The notes under the pieces are model-generated. The model did no database searches, was not told where the DNA came from, and was given only the letters and a program-made list of their open reading frames with translations. The position numbers and the translations under genes were made by a program. Positions 1-10,192 of a DNA stretch of 64,000 nucleotides are shown here, piece by piece (position 1 is the first letter of the stretch; every line of letters starts with the position of its first letter). This DNA is from Chelonoidis abingdonii (Eukaryota > Chordata > Testudines > Testudinidae). Location of the stretch: NCBI RefSeq assembly GCF_003597395.2, contig NC_133771.1, forward strand, positions 54,063,403 to 54,127,402. The letters run 5' to 3'.

Positions 1-1345
1 GAACTTCCACAGATCGGTACTGCGACTTCAAGAAGGGACTGAAGTGTGAACAGGTTAAGGGTCTTGACATCGGGCTCAAGAGACTAAATACCATGCATAA
101 GGAGACACACAAATCAGCACAGTGTGATTACATGTTACAGCCACCTTCGTTATGATCCCCTTGGGAATGAGAGGTTGTTCATAACTCTAAATGTTTGTAA
201 ACTCTAACAACTTTATGGTTGGTCTTTTCAAAAGTTTACAACTGAACATTGGACACACAGTTGTTGGAAAACTTCACTGTGCAGAAGAAAAATGCTGCTA
301 TCCTTTTATTTTTTAGTAGTTCATGAGTTTAACGCAGACTTACTTTGTTTGTTTGTTTGGTAGCTATGAGAACGGAAGCAAAGCACGATTGACATGAACA
401 CAAATGTGACAAGAAGAATAAAACCCTATTCACAGTGTGAGCCTATACTGGCTTTATTTGGCTAACATTCAACTATATTAGATGGAGCACGCAAAGTTAT
501 GATTATTACTATTAAGAATTGCCTCAAGCGTCAGGCTTGTATAAAAGATAGGACAGGTGAGATGAAAAACTCAGGGGTCTTTGGCAACGTTTCTTCAACA
601 TCGAGAACTTTGGTCCTATGTAGCTTTACAAGAATGTCACTGCTGGTGCAGCTGAAACTGCTTTTTATGATCTGTTCTATGACTGAATTAATAGAATAAC
701 AATATAATTAATACCAAACAGTAAGATAATTATGATTTTGCTTATACAAGTAGTGAAAGGAATTGATGAGCTCAGTATTATTATTAAATTAAATTATTTG
801 TATTAAAGGGAAAGTCACTAAAGTCATTAGCTTTGGGCAAAATACTGCACAATTTAATGCCAATTTACGTCCTGAGTAATTCTGTTAGGAAAATTTTTTT
901 TTAAGATCACTAAGGGTACGTCATACTACCTGCGAGATCGACAGTAGTGTTTGAATATCGGGGATCGAAATATTATTGCATCTCGTTTGGATCAATAATC
1001 GATCTGCTAATGACGCCCGTATTCACTCGCAGGAAGTAAGCAGGGATCGCAGGGGAGTGCAGTTGACCTCGTCTCCATGAGGACGGACGGGTAAGTCGAA
1101 TAAGACACTCGAACTTAGCTATCGAATAGCATTCTTAGGTCAACCTCCCCGAGTGTCACCCGGCCAAAGTGAGATTTCAGGCTATCCAGCTATAAAAACA
1201 GCTGTGCTGAAAGAGACAGTATCAAGAAACTTGAATCCTTTTGGGTGTTTTATAAGATGCTGGCCCAGGTAAATTATCAGAAATCTATTTCATTATAATG
1301 CACAGACTCTCAGTCACACTACAGGTTCCCAGGAGTGTTGTTAAA
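1..1345. repeat. Direct-repeat copy A of a 1.35-kb block (indel-rich)
   Basis: This stretch aligns colinearly, same orientation, with 4457-5865. Both share the opening after GAACTTCC, the phrase GAAGTGTGAACAGGTTAAGG, a DNA-transposon-like segment, a MITE, and an ending at CCCAGGAGTGTTGTTAA. Copy A is about 64 bases shorter, and the differences are dominated by scattered one- or two-base deletions and duplications rather than substitutions. That pattern is unusual for neutral divergence and resembles uncorrected long-read sequence, so this copy may be an assembly artefact. The start may lie outside the window. The short open frames inside are not convincing genes. Confidence 0.85.
914..1165. 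mobile_element. Palindromic MITE, copy inside block A
   Basis: Counterpart of the MITE at 5400-5669, with the same ends (AGGGTACGTC on the left, CACCCGGCC on the right) and the same GATCGACAG and CGGGGATC internal segments, but with several small indels. It has no coding capacity. Confidence 0.6.
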
Positions 1346-1590
1346 GAGCTGAGCCTGAACTGTTTGCTGCCCCGCCCTGCCCAAGGGCCAGGGGTCATAG
1401 ACTGTATCTGCTCAGCCCCTGACACTAGGAGCTGAGCCTGAACTGTTTGCTGCCCCGCCCTGCCCAAGGGCCAGGGCTCATAGACTGTGTCTGCTCAGCC
1501 CCTGACACTAGGAGCTGAACCTGAACTGTTTGCTGTTCACCCTGCCTACAGGCCGGGCTTAGACGCTGTGCTTCGGGCGTGCCCCTGTTA
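1346..1590. repeat. 83-bp tandem repeat, three units
   Basis: Units start at 1346, 1429 and 1512, exactly 83 bases apart. Each opens with GAGCTGARCCTGAACTGTTT; the first two are nearly identical and run through GCCCTGCCCAAGGGCCAGG, while the third diverges after about 35 bases. Each unit looks like a dimer of roughly 42-bp half units built around the motif GACTGTTTGCTG. The same 42-bp motif recurs at 48091-48216, so this is a dispersed minisatellite-bearing repeat rather than a local accident. Confidence 0.8.
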
Positions 1591-2580
1591 TCGGGCTCTC
1601 TCGTCCCGCGACCCTGTCAAGGCCGCCCGACGTCGTAGAACTGCTGTACATGTAAAGAGCAGCCCTGGCTCCCTGCCGCATCTGAGGGGGACGTACCCCA
1701 GTACGACTGGCTTACAGAAGGGTAAAAAAACATGATGTAAACAATAAAAGTGTATCTTTTAAACTGGTCTATATTTGGGGGGGCATTCAGAAGCGAAAAA
1801 CTTTGTTCTGCCACTGACACGTAAGAAGAAATAAATTTCCGAAAACTGGAGGCATAGTACAGCTTACATGCTGCTTCAAAGCTACTGTATGGACAAGACT
1901 GCAAAGTCTTTGCCATATAAGGCAGGAATGGCAAACTTTATGCACATGCCAGTACCATTCCTGCACTGTAGGATGTTGCATGCAGAGGCAACAGTATGTC
2001 AACCAGGTTCTACTGTATCATATGACCTGTGAAGATTTACCAACAGAACAAAAGTATAAAGCAGTTGGCTCAACTACCACCCAACAAGAGAAAGCTAGTG
2101 AGTTTCCCTAGCAGATTGCTATGAAGGCAAAGCCTTATCATTAGGACAAGGCTGTCTTAAAAATGTCTTGTCAAATCATGCTGAGATCATGGGCCAGGAG
2201 AGGGTGATGGCAAATATGTGTGTACAGATTTTGCCTTCTGTGCCCAAGAAGAGTCTTTTAACTCCCACCCCCGCACATTTATAGAAGGGTGGAAGTGCTT
2301 GGCAGGATCTTCATTCCATGGATTTATAAATGGCAAATCAGGTTGCAGAGATTATCAGACAGTCCTGCCTAACCCCATAAACCATGGAAAGAAACCCCAA
2401 GGACTGGGAGAGATGTGGCACACTATCCCATTATGGTGGCTAGGATTGCAGAGTGTCTATCCCCTAATAGTCTGGCTAAATCCCTTTCTCTCCCCACCCC
2501 CACGAGCCGGAGGGGTTGAAGCTAGCATTAGTCCTAAATATCTATTTCATATCTAACCTACCAAGGTTTGTTTTCTAGTC
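1591..2580. other. No recognisable gene; repeat-like GC-rich start, then unique DNA
   Basis: Bases 1591-1735 continue the GC-rich repeat and keep an open frame on the plus strand (1487-1735) whose C-terminal part is arginine-rich, perhaps a retroelement remnant. AATAAA occurs near 1742. A 112-residue open frame at 2218-2556 has no motif I recognise. No RNA gene seen. Confidence 0.5.
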
Positions 2581-2583
2581 TTT

Positions 2584-3420
2584 CATAGAATCATAGAAGA
2601 TTAGAGTTGGAAGAGACCTCAGGAGATCATGTAGTCCAACCCCTACTCAAAGCAGGACCAACACTGACTAAATCATCCCAGCAAGGGCTTTGTCAAGCCA
2701 GTCCTTAAAAACCTCTAATGATGGAGATTCCACCACCTTCCTAGGTAATCCATTCCAGTCCTTCACCATCCTCCTTGTGAAATAGTGTTTCCTAATATCC
2801 AACCTAGACCTCCCGCACTACAACTTGAGACCATTGTTCCTTGTTCTGTCATCGGCCACCACTGAGAACAGCCAAGCTTCATCTCTTTGGTGCTCCCGTT
2901 CACATAGTTGAAGGATGCTATCAAATCCCCCCTCACTCTTCTCTTCTGCAAACTAAGCACGCCCAGTTCCCTCAGCCCTTCCTCGTAAGTCATATGCCCC
3001 AGCCCCCTCATCATTTCCCCTGACCTCCACTGGACTTTCTCCAATTTGTCCACATCCTTTCTGTAGTAGGAGGCCCAAAACTGGACACAATACACCAGAT
3101 GTGGCCTCACCAGTGCCGAATATAGGGGAATAAACACTTATGTCTATCTGCTGGCAATGGTCCTACTAATACAGCCCAATATGCCGTTAGACTTCTTAGC
3201 AACAAGGGGCACACTGCTGACTTGTAACCAGATTCTCATCCACTGTAATCTCCAGGTCTTTTTCTGCAGAACTGCTGCTTAGCCAGTCAGTCCTCAGCCT
3301 GTAGTGGTGCAAAGGATTCTTCCTTCCTAAGTGGAGGACTCTGCATTGTCCTTGTTGAACCGCATCAGATTTCTTTTGGCCCATTCCTCCAATTTGTCTA
3401 GGTCACTCTGGACCATTGTT
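2584..3420 (-). mobile_element. CR1 LINE, 5'-truncated 3' end
   Basis: Minus-strand, 5'-truncated copy of a CR1 non-LTR retrotransposon. It begins (3' end of the element) with the reverse complement of the ATTCTATG tail at 2584-2600. It then covers the C-terminal end of ORF2 after the reverse transcriptase domain. Recognisable family segments read DLDKLEEWAKRNLMRFNKD, VLHLGRKNPLHHYRL, AEKDLEITVDENL, LYSALVRPHLVYCVQFWA and [20 protein letters not shown]. Stops and frameshifts divide it, so it is dead. The 5' junction near 3420 lies directly against Harbinger transposase sequence, which shows the CR1 landed in that element. A short GACCATTG duplication sits at the junction. Confidence 0.93.
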
Positions 3421-3424
3421 GGAC

Positions 3425-4335
3425 CATTGCATATTTCACTGTTGTTGGGATGGATTTCCATATTTAAAGGGGTATTTTTGTGAAAGTCCCTATTTTGCAA
3501 CTTTCTTAACAACTGTGTGTTCTTAAAGATGTGCACATCATGTACCTTCCTTGATCAGCGCACACTGATTTTGGTAAAGCATCCCCAGTGATTCATCAGT
3601 ACTTGCATAACTATAGAAAAATATTCCTTTCTGTTGGTGTACTCTGTTAAAGAGTGGTCTGGTGCCAAATAGGGATATGTGTGCTGTCTATGGCCCCACC
3701 ACAGTTTGGGAACCCATTGCTATAAAACCTTCTGCTATGTCCTGTACATTAAACAAAGCCACCGTCCCAAATGGCAAGAGGCAATTAATGGCCCTGCACA
3801 CTTTAATGACAAAATCCCTATGGTGGATTTCCTGACTCCAATTTCATTACAGACTGACCAGTTGCAATCTGCTGTTGCAAGTTTCCATAGTGTAGTAGCC
3901 ACTTGCTTCTCAATGGTAGGTGCAGCTGTCATTCTGGTGTTCCTGCAATGGTGGGCTTGTGCAAGTTTGACACACAGACCCAGAGATGTGCCCTTGCACA
4001 TCCAAAAGTTCTGCAACTACTGCTTGTCATCCCAAACGTGCATGACAATGCAATCCCACCAGTCACTGCTTATGTTTCAGGCCCAGATTCAGCATGCCAC
4101 CATCTTCAGCTGCTCCTTTAATATTACCAACAACTTTGAATTGTTTCTTTCTATGTCCTACAGCAATCTAGCCTCCAAGGAATTGTCATGTTCCCCGCAG
4201 CTGCTCTTCCAGCTCTGCTAATACTGCCAGATCATGTACCCAGTACTTGCAATGCTCATGACAACAGTCCACAGCTGTGCAGGTTCCATGCTTCTATCAC
4301 AGATGGCAGAAAGGAAGGGTTTGTGGGATTTCGAA
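3425..4335 (-). mobile_element. PIF/Harbinger transposase relic (HARBI1-like)
   Basis: Minus-strand decayed DDE transposase of the PIF/Harbinger DNA-transposon class. An open frame at 3735-4016 contains the helical block LWKLATADCNWSVCNEIGV followed by KSTIG, matching the LATPDSYRSVGNQFGVGKST region of the family. Just downstream (3665-3714) the translation reads GFPNCGGAIDSTHIPI, the family hallmark holding the first catalytic Asp. The segment after that reads HIFKNTQLLRKLQ (3470-3536), matching the VHDARIFRNSGL block. Stop codons interrupt the frame between blocks. The C-terminal DDE part is missing, apparently cut off by the CR1 at 3420. The bases up to 4335 are assigned by weaker similarity. 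Confidence 0.8.
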
Positions 4336-4456
4336 GTCATGACAATTATGGGATGCAGGTAAAATTAAGTGATGGAAAACACTGAATTGTGGGAAGTTGA
4401 CCATATGCTCCCACTCACCCCTGAGTGACTCATTTCTGCCCCATGAGACATTGCAA

Positions 4457-5865
4457 GAACTTCCCAAAAGATCCTGTACTGCGACTTCAAGAGGGACTGA
4501 AGTGTGAACAGGTTAAGGGTCTTGCATACGGGCTCAGAGACCTAATACCATGCATAAGGAGACACACAAATGAAGGCACAGTGTGATTACATGATTACAG
4601 CAGAACCTCAGAGTTATGAATCCCTTGGGAATGGAGGTTGTTCATAACTCTGAAATGTTTGTAACTCTGAACAAAATGTTATGGTTGGTCTTTCAAAAGT
4701 TTACAACTGAACATTGACAACAGAGCTTTGAAACTGTACTACAGAAGAAAAATGCTGCTTTCCCTTTATTTTTTAGTAGTTCATGTTTAACGCAGCACTA
4801 TACTTTGTTTGTTTGTTTTGGTTAACATATGAGAAGGAGCAAAGCAAGTTGGACATGAAACAAATGTGCACAAGAAGGAATAAACCCTCATTTAACATGT
4901 GAGCCTATACTGGCTTTATTTGCTAACATTCAACTATATTAATGGAGCACGCAAAGTTATGAGTTATTACTATTTAAGAATTGCTCAAGCGTCAAGGCTG
5001 TTTAGAAAAGGTAGGACAGAGGGTGAGATGAAAAACTCAAGGTCTATTGGCAACGTTTCTTCAAACAGTCTGAGGAAACTTTGAGTCTTTGTAGCCTTTA
5101 ACAAGAATGTACTGCTGGTGCAGCTGAAGAAATTTCTTTTATCATCTGTCTATGAATGAATTAATGAATAACCAATAATAAATTAATACCAAACAGTAAG
5201 ATATATATGATTTTGCTATATACAATAGTGAAAAAGGGAACTTGATGGAGTCTAGTATTATTATTAAATTAAATTATTTGTATAAAGGGGAAGTCAACTA
5301 AAAGTCATGTAGCTTTGGGCAAAATACTGCAAAATTTAATGCCAGGATTTACGTCCTGGGTAATTCTGTTAGGGAAATTTTTTTTTTTTAAGTCACTAAG
5401 GGTACGTCTATACTACCTGACGGATCGACAGGTAGTGTTTGATATTCGGGGATCAATTTATTGCATCTCGTCTGGATGCAATAAATCGATCTGCTAATTG
5501 ACGCCCGTACTTCACCTCAGCAGGAAGAGTAAGCAGGGTCGACAGGGGAGCTGTGGCAGTTGACTCGTCTCCATGAGGACGGACGGGTAAGTCGAACTAA
5601 GACACTTCGACTTCAGCTATGCGAATAGCATATCTTAGGTCAAACCTCCCCGCTAGTGTCACCCAGGCCAAAGTGAAGATTTCAGGCTATCAAGCTAATG
5701 AAAAACAGCTGTGCTGAAAGAGACAGTAAATCAAAGAAACTGAAATCACTGTGTGTGTTTATAAGGATGCCTGGCCACAGAGTAGAATTATCAGAAATCT
5801 ATTTCATTAATAATGCACAGACTCAGCTCAGTCACACATATCAGGTTCCCAGGAGTGTTGTTAAG
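4457..5865. repeat. Direct-repeat copy B of the 1.4-kb block
   Basis: The better-preserved counterpart of 1-1345, 4.46 kb downstream in the same orientation. It contains, in order: a unique lead-in; a segment starting CAGAACCTCAGAGTTATGAA at 4601 that looks like the terminal-repeat start of a DNA transposon (first ~215 bases; the other end is not seen); about 500 bases of AT-rich DNA; and a palindromic MITE at 5400-5669. The trailing 200 bases are shared with copy A up to TTGTTAA at 5864. Confidence 0.85.
5400..5669. mobile_element. Palindromic MITE (Harbinger-like ends)
   Basis: About 270 bp with terminal sequences GGGTACGTCTATACTACC on the left and the inverted relation CGCTAGTGTCACCCAGGCC on the right. 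Internal segments GGTCGACAGG and CGAACTAAGACACTTCGAC are shared with the MITE at 9879-10172, which lies in the opposite orientation. The base triplet before it is TAA, compatible with the three-base TWA target of PIF/Harbinger elements; the right flank AAA is not an exact match. Non-coding. Confidence 0.65.
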
Positions 5866-6000
5866 ACAAAGAGAATAGAAATGGAAGATTTATACAGCTG
5901 TTCTAGCCTGCTGGAAAACAATAGTTCTTGGAGTGACTTTGTATGACATAATGAATTGTTAAAACAAGTTTAGAGAGTATTAGACAATATGGAAGGACAT
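5670..6000. other. No gene seen
   Basis: AT-rich DNA; the first 195 bases belong to duplicated block B. An 82-residue open frame at 5698-5946 has no recognisable motif. Confidence 0.5.
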
Positions 6001-6989
6001 TGTCATGGTACAATTCCCCACTTCAAACCTTATCGTCCAAGAGATGGGGTATCAGCATGAATTCCTCTAAGCTCAATTACCAGCTTAGAACCTGTAGCAC
6101 TGCCACCAACCAGGAATTCCAGTGCCTGGTACACTCTGGTCCCCCAATAACCTTGCCCGGGGAACCCCAAGACCCAGACCCTCTGGATCTTAACACAAGG
6201 AAAGTAAACCCTTTCCCCCACCGTTGCTCTCCCAGGCTTCCCCTCCCTGGGTTACCCTGGAAGATCACTGTGGTTCAAACTCCTTGAATCACAAAACAGA
6301 GAGGACAATTCACCTTCCCCCTCCTTCTCTTTCCCCATCCCAGATCTCCCTGAGAGAGACAGTAATCCTAACACAGAGAGTAATTAGCCTTTCTCTCCCC
6401 CTTCCCTCCTTTCTCCCCACCAATTCCCCTGGTGAATCAGACCCAGCCCCTGGGGTCTCACCAGAATAAAAAAAACAATCAGGTTTCTTAACAAGAAACT
6501 TTTAATTAAAGAGAGAAAAACAGTAAAAATTATTCTTTGTAAATTTAAGATGGTTAGGTACAGGGTTTTTGCTATAGCACTGAAATACCCTCCCAGCCTA
6601 AGTATTCAAGTACAAATTAAAATTCTTCAGCAAAATACAATTTGAACTCCTTCCAGCCAAATGCACATTTGCAAATAAGAAAAACAAACCTATAAGCCTA
6701 ACTTGCCTTATCTACCTAGTACTCACTATATTGAACTGATAAGAGCCTGTATTGGAGAGATTGGAGAGAAACCTGGTTGCACATCTGGTCACTCTCAGAA
6801 CCCACAGAGAACAACAACCAAAAACTAACAGCACACACAGAAACTTCCCTCCCTCAAGATTTATGAAAGTATCCTGTCACCTGATTGGTTCTCTGGTTAG
6901 GTGACAGCCAGGCCTACTGAACTTGTTAACCCTTTATAGTCAAAGAGATATAAAGTACTTCTGTGCTATTAACTTTTCTGATCTGTTTA
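6001..6989 (-). mobile_element. Solo LTR, family related to 12134 and 50565
   Basis: Starts with TGTCATGG and ends in a degenerate form of the family's CTGTTTATGACA end. A candidate 5-bp target duplication GACAT flanks it (5996-6000 and 6990-6994). Shared family segments include AATTACCAGCTTAGAAC, CTGCCACCAACCAGGAATTC and the run CACAAAACAGAGAGGAC (also at 12430). The minus strand carries a poly(A)-signal-like ATTAAA in the reverse of the AACTTTTAATTAAAG segment, so transcription was probably leftward. No gag, pol or env-like frame is attached, so it is a solo LTR. Whether the parent was Gypsy-like or an endogenous retrovirus cannot be told from this piece. Confidence 0.75.
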
Positions 6990-6994
6990 GACAT

Positions 6995-7567
6995 TATATA
7001 AACTCTATAAACTTTAAACTGGACATTTCACAAGCCAGCAGAGTGTTGATGGAGAAACTGCAATTTGAACAAGCATTACTGCAAAGTTGGCCACGAGATG
7101 CACTACAGAGTGGCCGACAGAAAGTGGCTTATGGAGGTTAGTTGTTGATTGAAGCTCGCCAGCCAGTGTTCAGGATATGCTCCAAAAAGTCCTTTAAAGT
7201 TCCTCATATTCCCCATAAATTGCATTATTCACATCTGTTTGAGAAGTTACATATAATTCAACAACATATAAACAATTGACTTTTTAATACAGTGAACACC
7301 AAGGTATTAAATTTAATTCAAAAAGATTTAACTTAATTCAGTGAGGTTGGTCAATTATATTGTCCTATCAATCACACTCAGGCCCTCCTTCTCCACTGGG
7401 TTCTAGCAAAGACACCCTGTGCTAAGCAGCTAAGACCTGCTTCTTGAGACTAACTGCTGCTTCCCTGGACCACTTCCTATCTGCCATTGGCTCCAATGGG
7501 TCACTTTATCTAGTGATTCAAACTCTACTATCCAATCTCAGTTTCTAACAGTTGCATCTCTGACAAT
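6995..7567. other. No gene seen
   Basis: A 72-residue open frame (6923-7141) overlaps the LTR edge and has no motif. Bases 7370-7560 look like repeat-derived text but I cannot name the family. Confidence 0.45.
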
Positions 7568-9250
7568 GGGTGGACCTATCCTCTATTAACTTGTCTACTT
7601 CTTTGTTGAACCCAGTTATACTTTTAACCTTCTCACATCCCCTGGCAATGAGTTCCACCAATTGACTGTGAATTGTGTGAAGAGGTATACTTCCTTATAT
7701 TTGTTTTAAACCTACTGCCTATGAATTTCATTGGGTGACCCCTGGTTTGAATGTTATATGAAGAGGTAAATAACATTTCCTTATTCACTTTAACCACACA
7801 TTTCATGATTTTGTAGCCCTCTGACATATACCCCCTCCGTCATTTATTTTCCAAGCTGTACAGTCCCAGTCTTTTTCATCTCTCCTCACATGGAAGCTAT
7901 TCCATCCCTCTAATCACTTTTATTGCCCTTCTCTGTACTTTTCCCAATTCTATCTATCTATCTATCTGTCAGATGGGATGACCAGAACTGAATTCAGTTC
8001 CAGCAGTGGGTTTACCATGGCATTATATAGTGGCATTATGATATTTTCTGTCTTATTGTCTATCCCTTTCTGATAGTTCCTAGCATTCTGTTAGTTTTTT
8101 TGGCTGCCACTGCAAATTGGAAAAATGTTTTCAGAAAACGATCTATGATGTCTCCACGATTTCTTTCTTGGGTGGTGACAGCTAATTTAGAGCCCACCAT
8201 TTTGTATGTATAATTGGGGTTATGTTTTCCCATGTACATTACACTGCATTTTTCAGTTCTGAATTTTATCTGCCACTTTGTTGCTCAGTCACACAATTTA
8301 GTGAGATTCCTTTGTAATTCTTCACAGTCGGCATTGGACTTGAGTATCTTGAGAAATGTTATATCATCTGCACACTTTGTCATTTCTTTACCCTTTTCTT
8401 CAAATCACTTATGAACATATTGAACAGCACCGGTCCCCCTGCAGATCCCTGTGTGACCCTGCTATTTACCTGTTTCCACTGTGAAAACTGACCATTTATT
8501 TCTATCTTTTGTTTCCTATCATTTAACTGGTTATTGATCCATAAGATGACCTTCTCTCTTATCCCAGGACTTCTTAGTTTGCTTAAGAGCCATTGGTGAG
8601 GGACCTTGTCAAGTCTTCCTGAAAGTCCAAGTGTACAATATCCATTGGACCACCCTTCTCCACATGTTTATTGACTCCATCAAAGAATTCTAATAGATTG
8701 AGTGAGATGTGATTTTCCCTTACAAAAGGATGTATTGACTGTTCTTCAACATATCATGTCCATCCATGTGTTTGATAATTCTGTCATTTACTACAGTTTT
8801 AACCAATTTGCCTAATACTGAAATTAGGCTTATTGACCTATAGTTACCAGGATTGCCTCTGGACCCTTTTTTCAAAATTGATGTCACATTAGCACTCTGT
8901 CAGTCATCTGGTACAGAGGCTGATTTAAATGATAGATTATATGCCACAGTTAGTAGTTTTGTAAGTTCATTTTTGAGTTCCTTCAGAACTATTGGGTGAA
9001 TACCATCTGGTATTTTTACTGGTGATTTATTGCTGTTTAATTTATGAATTTGTTTCAAAACTTCCTCTGTGGACACCTCAATCTGGGACAGTTCCTCAGA
9101 TTTATCACCTATAAAGAATAGCTCAGGTGTATGAATCTCCATCACATCCTCTGCAGTGAAGCTCAATGCAAAGAATTCATTTATGTTCTTTATAACAGAC
9201 ATGTCTTCCTCAAATGCGCCTGTAGCACCTTCATTGTCCAGGGGCCTCAC
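7568..9250 (-). mobile_element. CR1-group LINE, reverse transcriptase to 3' region
   Basis: Minus-strand LINE of about 1.7 kb. The upstream end (9250) carries an open frame with NEFFALSFTAED and KSPVKIPDGIHPIVLKELKN, matching the linker and start of the CR1 reverse transcriptase. Below it the minus strand at about 8790-8890 reads KGSRGNPGNYRSISLIS and LGKLVKTVV, the next RT block. Further left the frame is broken by stops. The leftmost part matches the 3' region of the LINE at 42410-42935, but the terminal tail is lost at 7568. It is a different subfamily from the ATTCTATG-tailed CR1 copies. A short TCTA tandem run (7951-7970) sits inside. Confidence 0.88.
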
Positions 9251-9471
9251 TCATTGTTTGGCAGGCTTCTTTTGTCTTTTTTTGGGGCGGGCTTTGTCTG
9301 TGAAGTGCCCAGGTCCTTGTACTGCTTTATTCCAGTTTGCAGCTGATGAAGAGTCTTCCTCAGAATCCCTGTCTACCTCCTTCTGTCTAATCTACAAGCT
9401 CTTATCCCAGCTGTTGACGATCCTCCAAAAAGCAGCTGAGGCGGTACCTACTCTCTTGCCTAACCTCTATG
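9251..9471. other. No gene seen
   Basis: Two overlapping short open frames but no recognisable protein or repeat. Confidence 0.4.
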
Positions 9472-9715
9472 CCTAGTCTACATGGCAGCTGGGAGGATTC
9501 TAAGCAGCCAGGGTAGACATTCATGTTAGCTCTGCTTCAGCAATCATGCTAAAAATTGATTCATAACTGGGGGTAGTACTGGAGTGGCTCCAGCTAGCCA
9601 CCTGAGTACATAACCAGGGGGTCCAGGTGGGTTTGTACTCAGGTATGTAGGCGAAGCTTTCCCTCATTCCACCTCTCTTTACACGCTAATTTTAGAATTA
9701 TGGCTCAAGCTGAGC

Positions 9716-9717
<2 letters not shown>
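9472..9717. mobile_element. Degenerate MITE-like element
   Basis: Begins near TGCCTAGTCTACATGGCAG and contains the inverted pair GAGTACATAACCAGGGGGTCC / GTTTGTACTCAGGTATG around the middle, plus GCTAAAAATTGATTC mirrored loosely by ACGCTAATTTTAGAATT. This is the layout of a palindromic DNA-transposon derivative. Ends are too worn to class. Confidence 0.5.

Positions 9718-9749
<32 letters not shown>
9718..9749. repeat. (TG)n microsatellite
   Basis: About 15 uninterrupted TG dinucleotides directly after the MITE-like element. Confidence 0.95.
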
Positions 9750-9750
<1 letters not shown>

Positions 9751-9878
9751 TATCCGCACTAGGAAGCATGTTCCCAGAGGCAGTAGTAGCAGTGGAAGTA
9801 TGGGTGTTTATACACCTATGACACAGGGCCAGATGGGTTACACAACTAGTAGGTCAACTGACCCAGGTTCATCCTTTA

Positions 9879-10172
9879 GGGCTGGTCTACCCTACGGGGG
9901 AAAATCGATTTTAGATACGCAACTTCAGCTACGTGAATAACGTAGCTGAAGTCGAATATCTAAAATCGATTTACTCACCCGTTCTCACCGCGCAGGATTG
10001 ATGTCTGCGGCTCACCATGTCGATTCCGGAACTCCGTTCATGTTGGTGGAGTTCCGGAATCAATATAAGCGCGCTCAGGGATCGATATATCGCGTCTAGA
10101 TGAGATGCGATATATCGATCCCCGAGCAATCGATTTTAACCCGCTGATACGGCGGGTAGTCTAGACGTGGCC
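9879..10172. mobile_element. Palindromic MITE with TTA target duplication
   Basis: 294 bp flanked by TTA on both sides (9876-9878 and 10173-10175). Ends are GGGCTGGTCTACCCTAC and, inverted, GGCCACGTCTAGACTAC. Inside are further inverted pairs, e.g. CAACTTCAGCTACGTGAAT / AACGTAGCTGAAGTCG near 9920-9955, GATTCCGGAACTCC / GGAGTTCCGGAATC near 10022-10060, and GATATATCGCGTCTAGA / GATGCGATATATCGATC near 10082-10120. The three-base TTA duplication and GG-starting ends fit the PIF/Harbinger class. No coding capacity. Confidence 0.8.
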
Positions 10173-10192
10173 TTAGAGTCATATTAGTAGAT

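Noticed and set aside
2218..2556. 112-residue open frame
   Set aside because: No motif, no homologous feel, no splice or promoter context; likely chance.
3679..4221. 180-residue plus-strand frame
   Set aside because: It is the antisense of the Harbinger transposase relic on the minus strand.
7951..7970. TCTA run as a CRISPR-like or regulatory repeat
   Set aside because: A simple tetranucleotide microsatellite inside a LINE.
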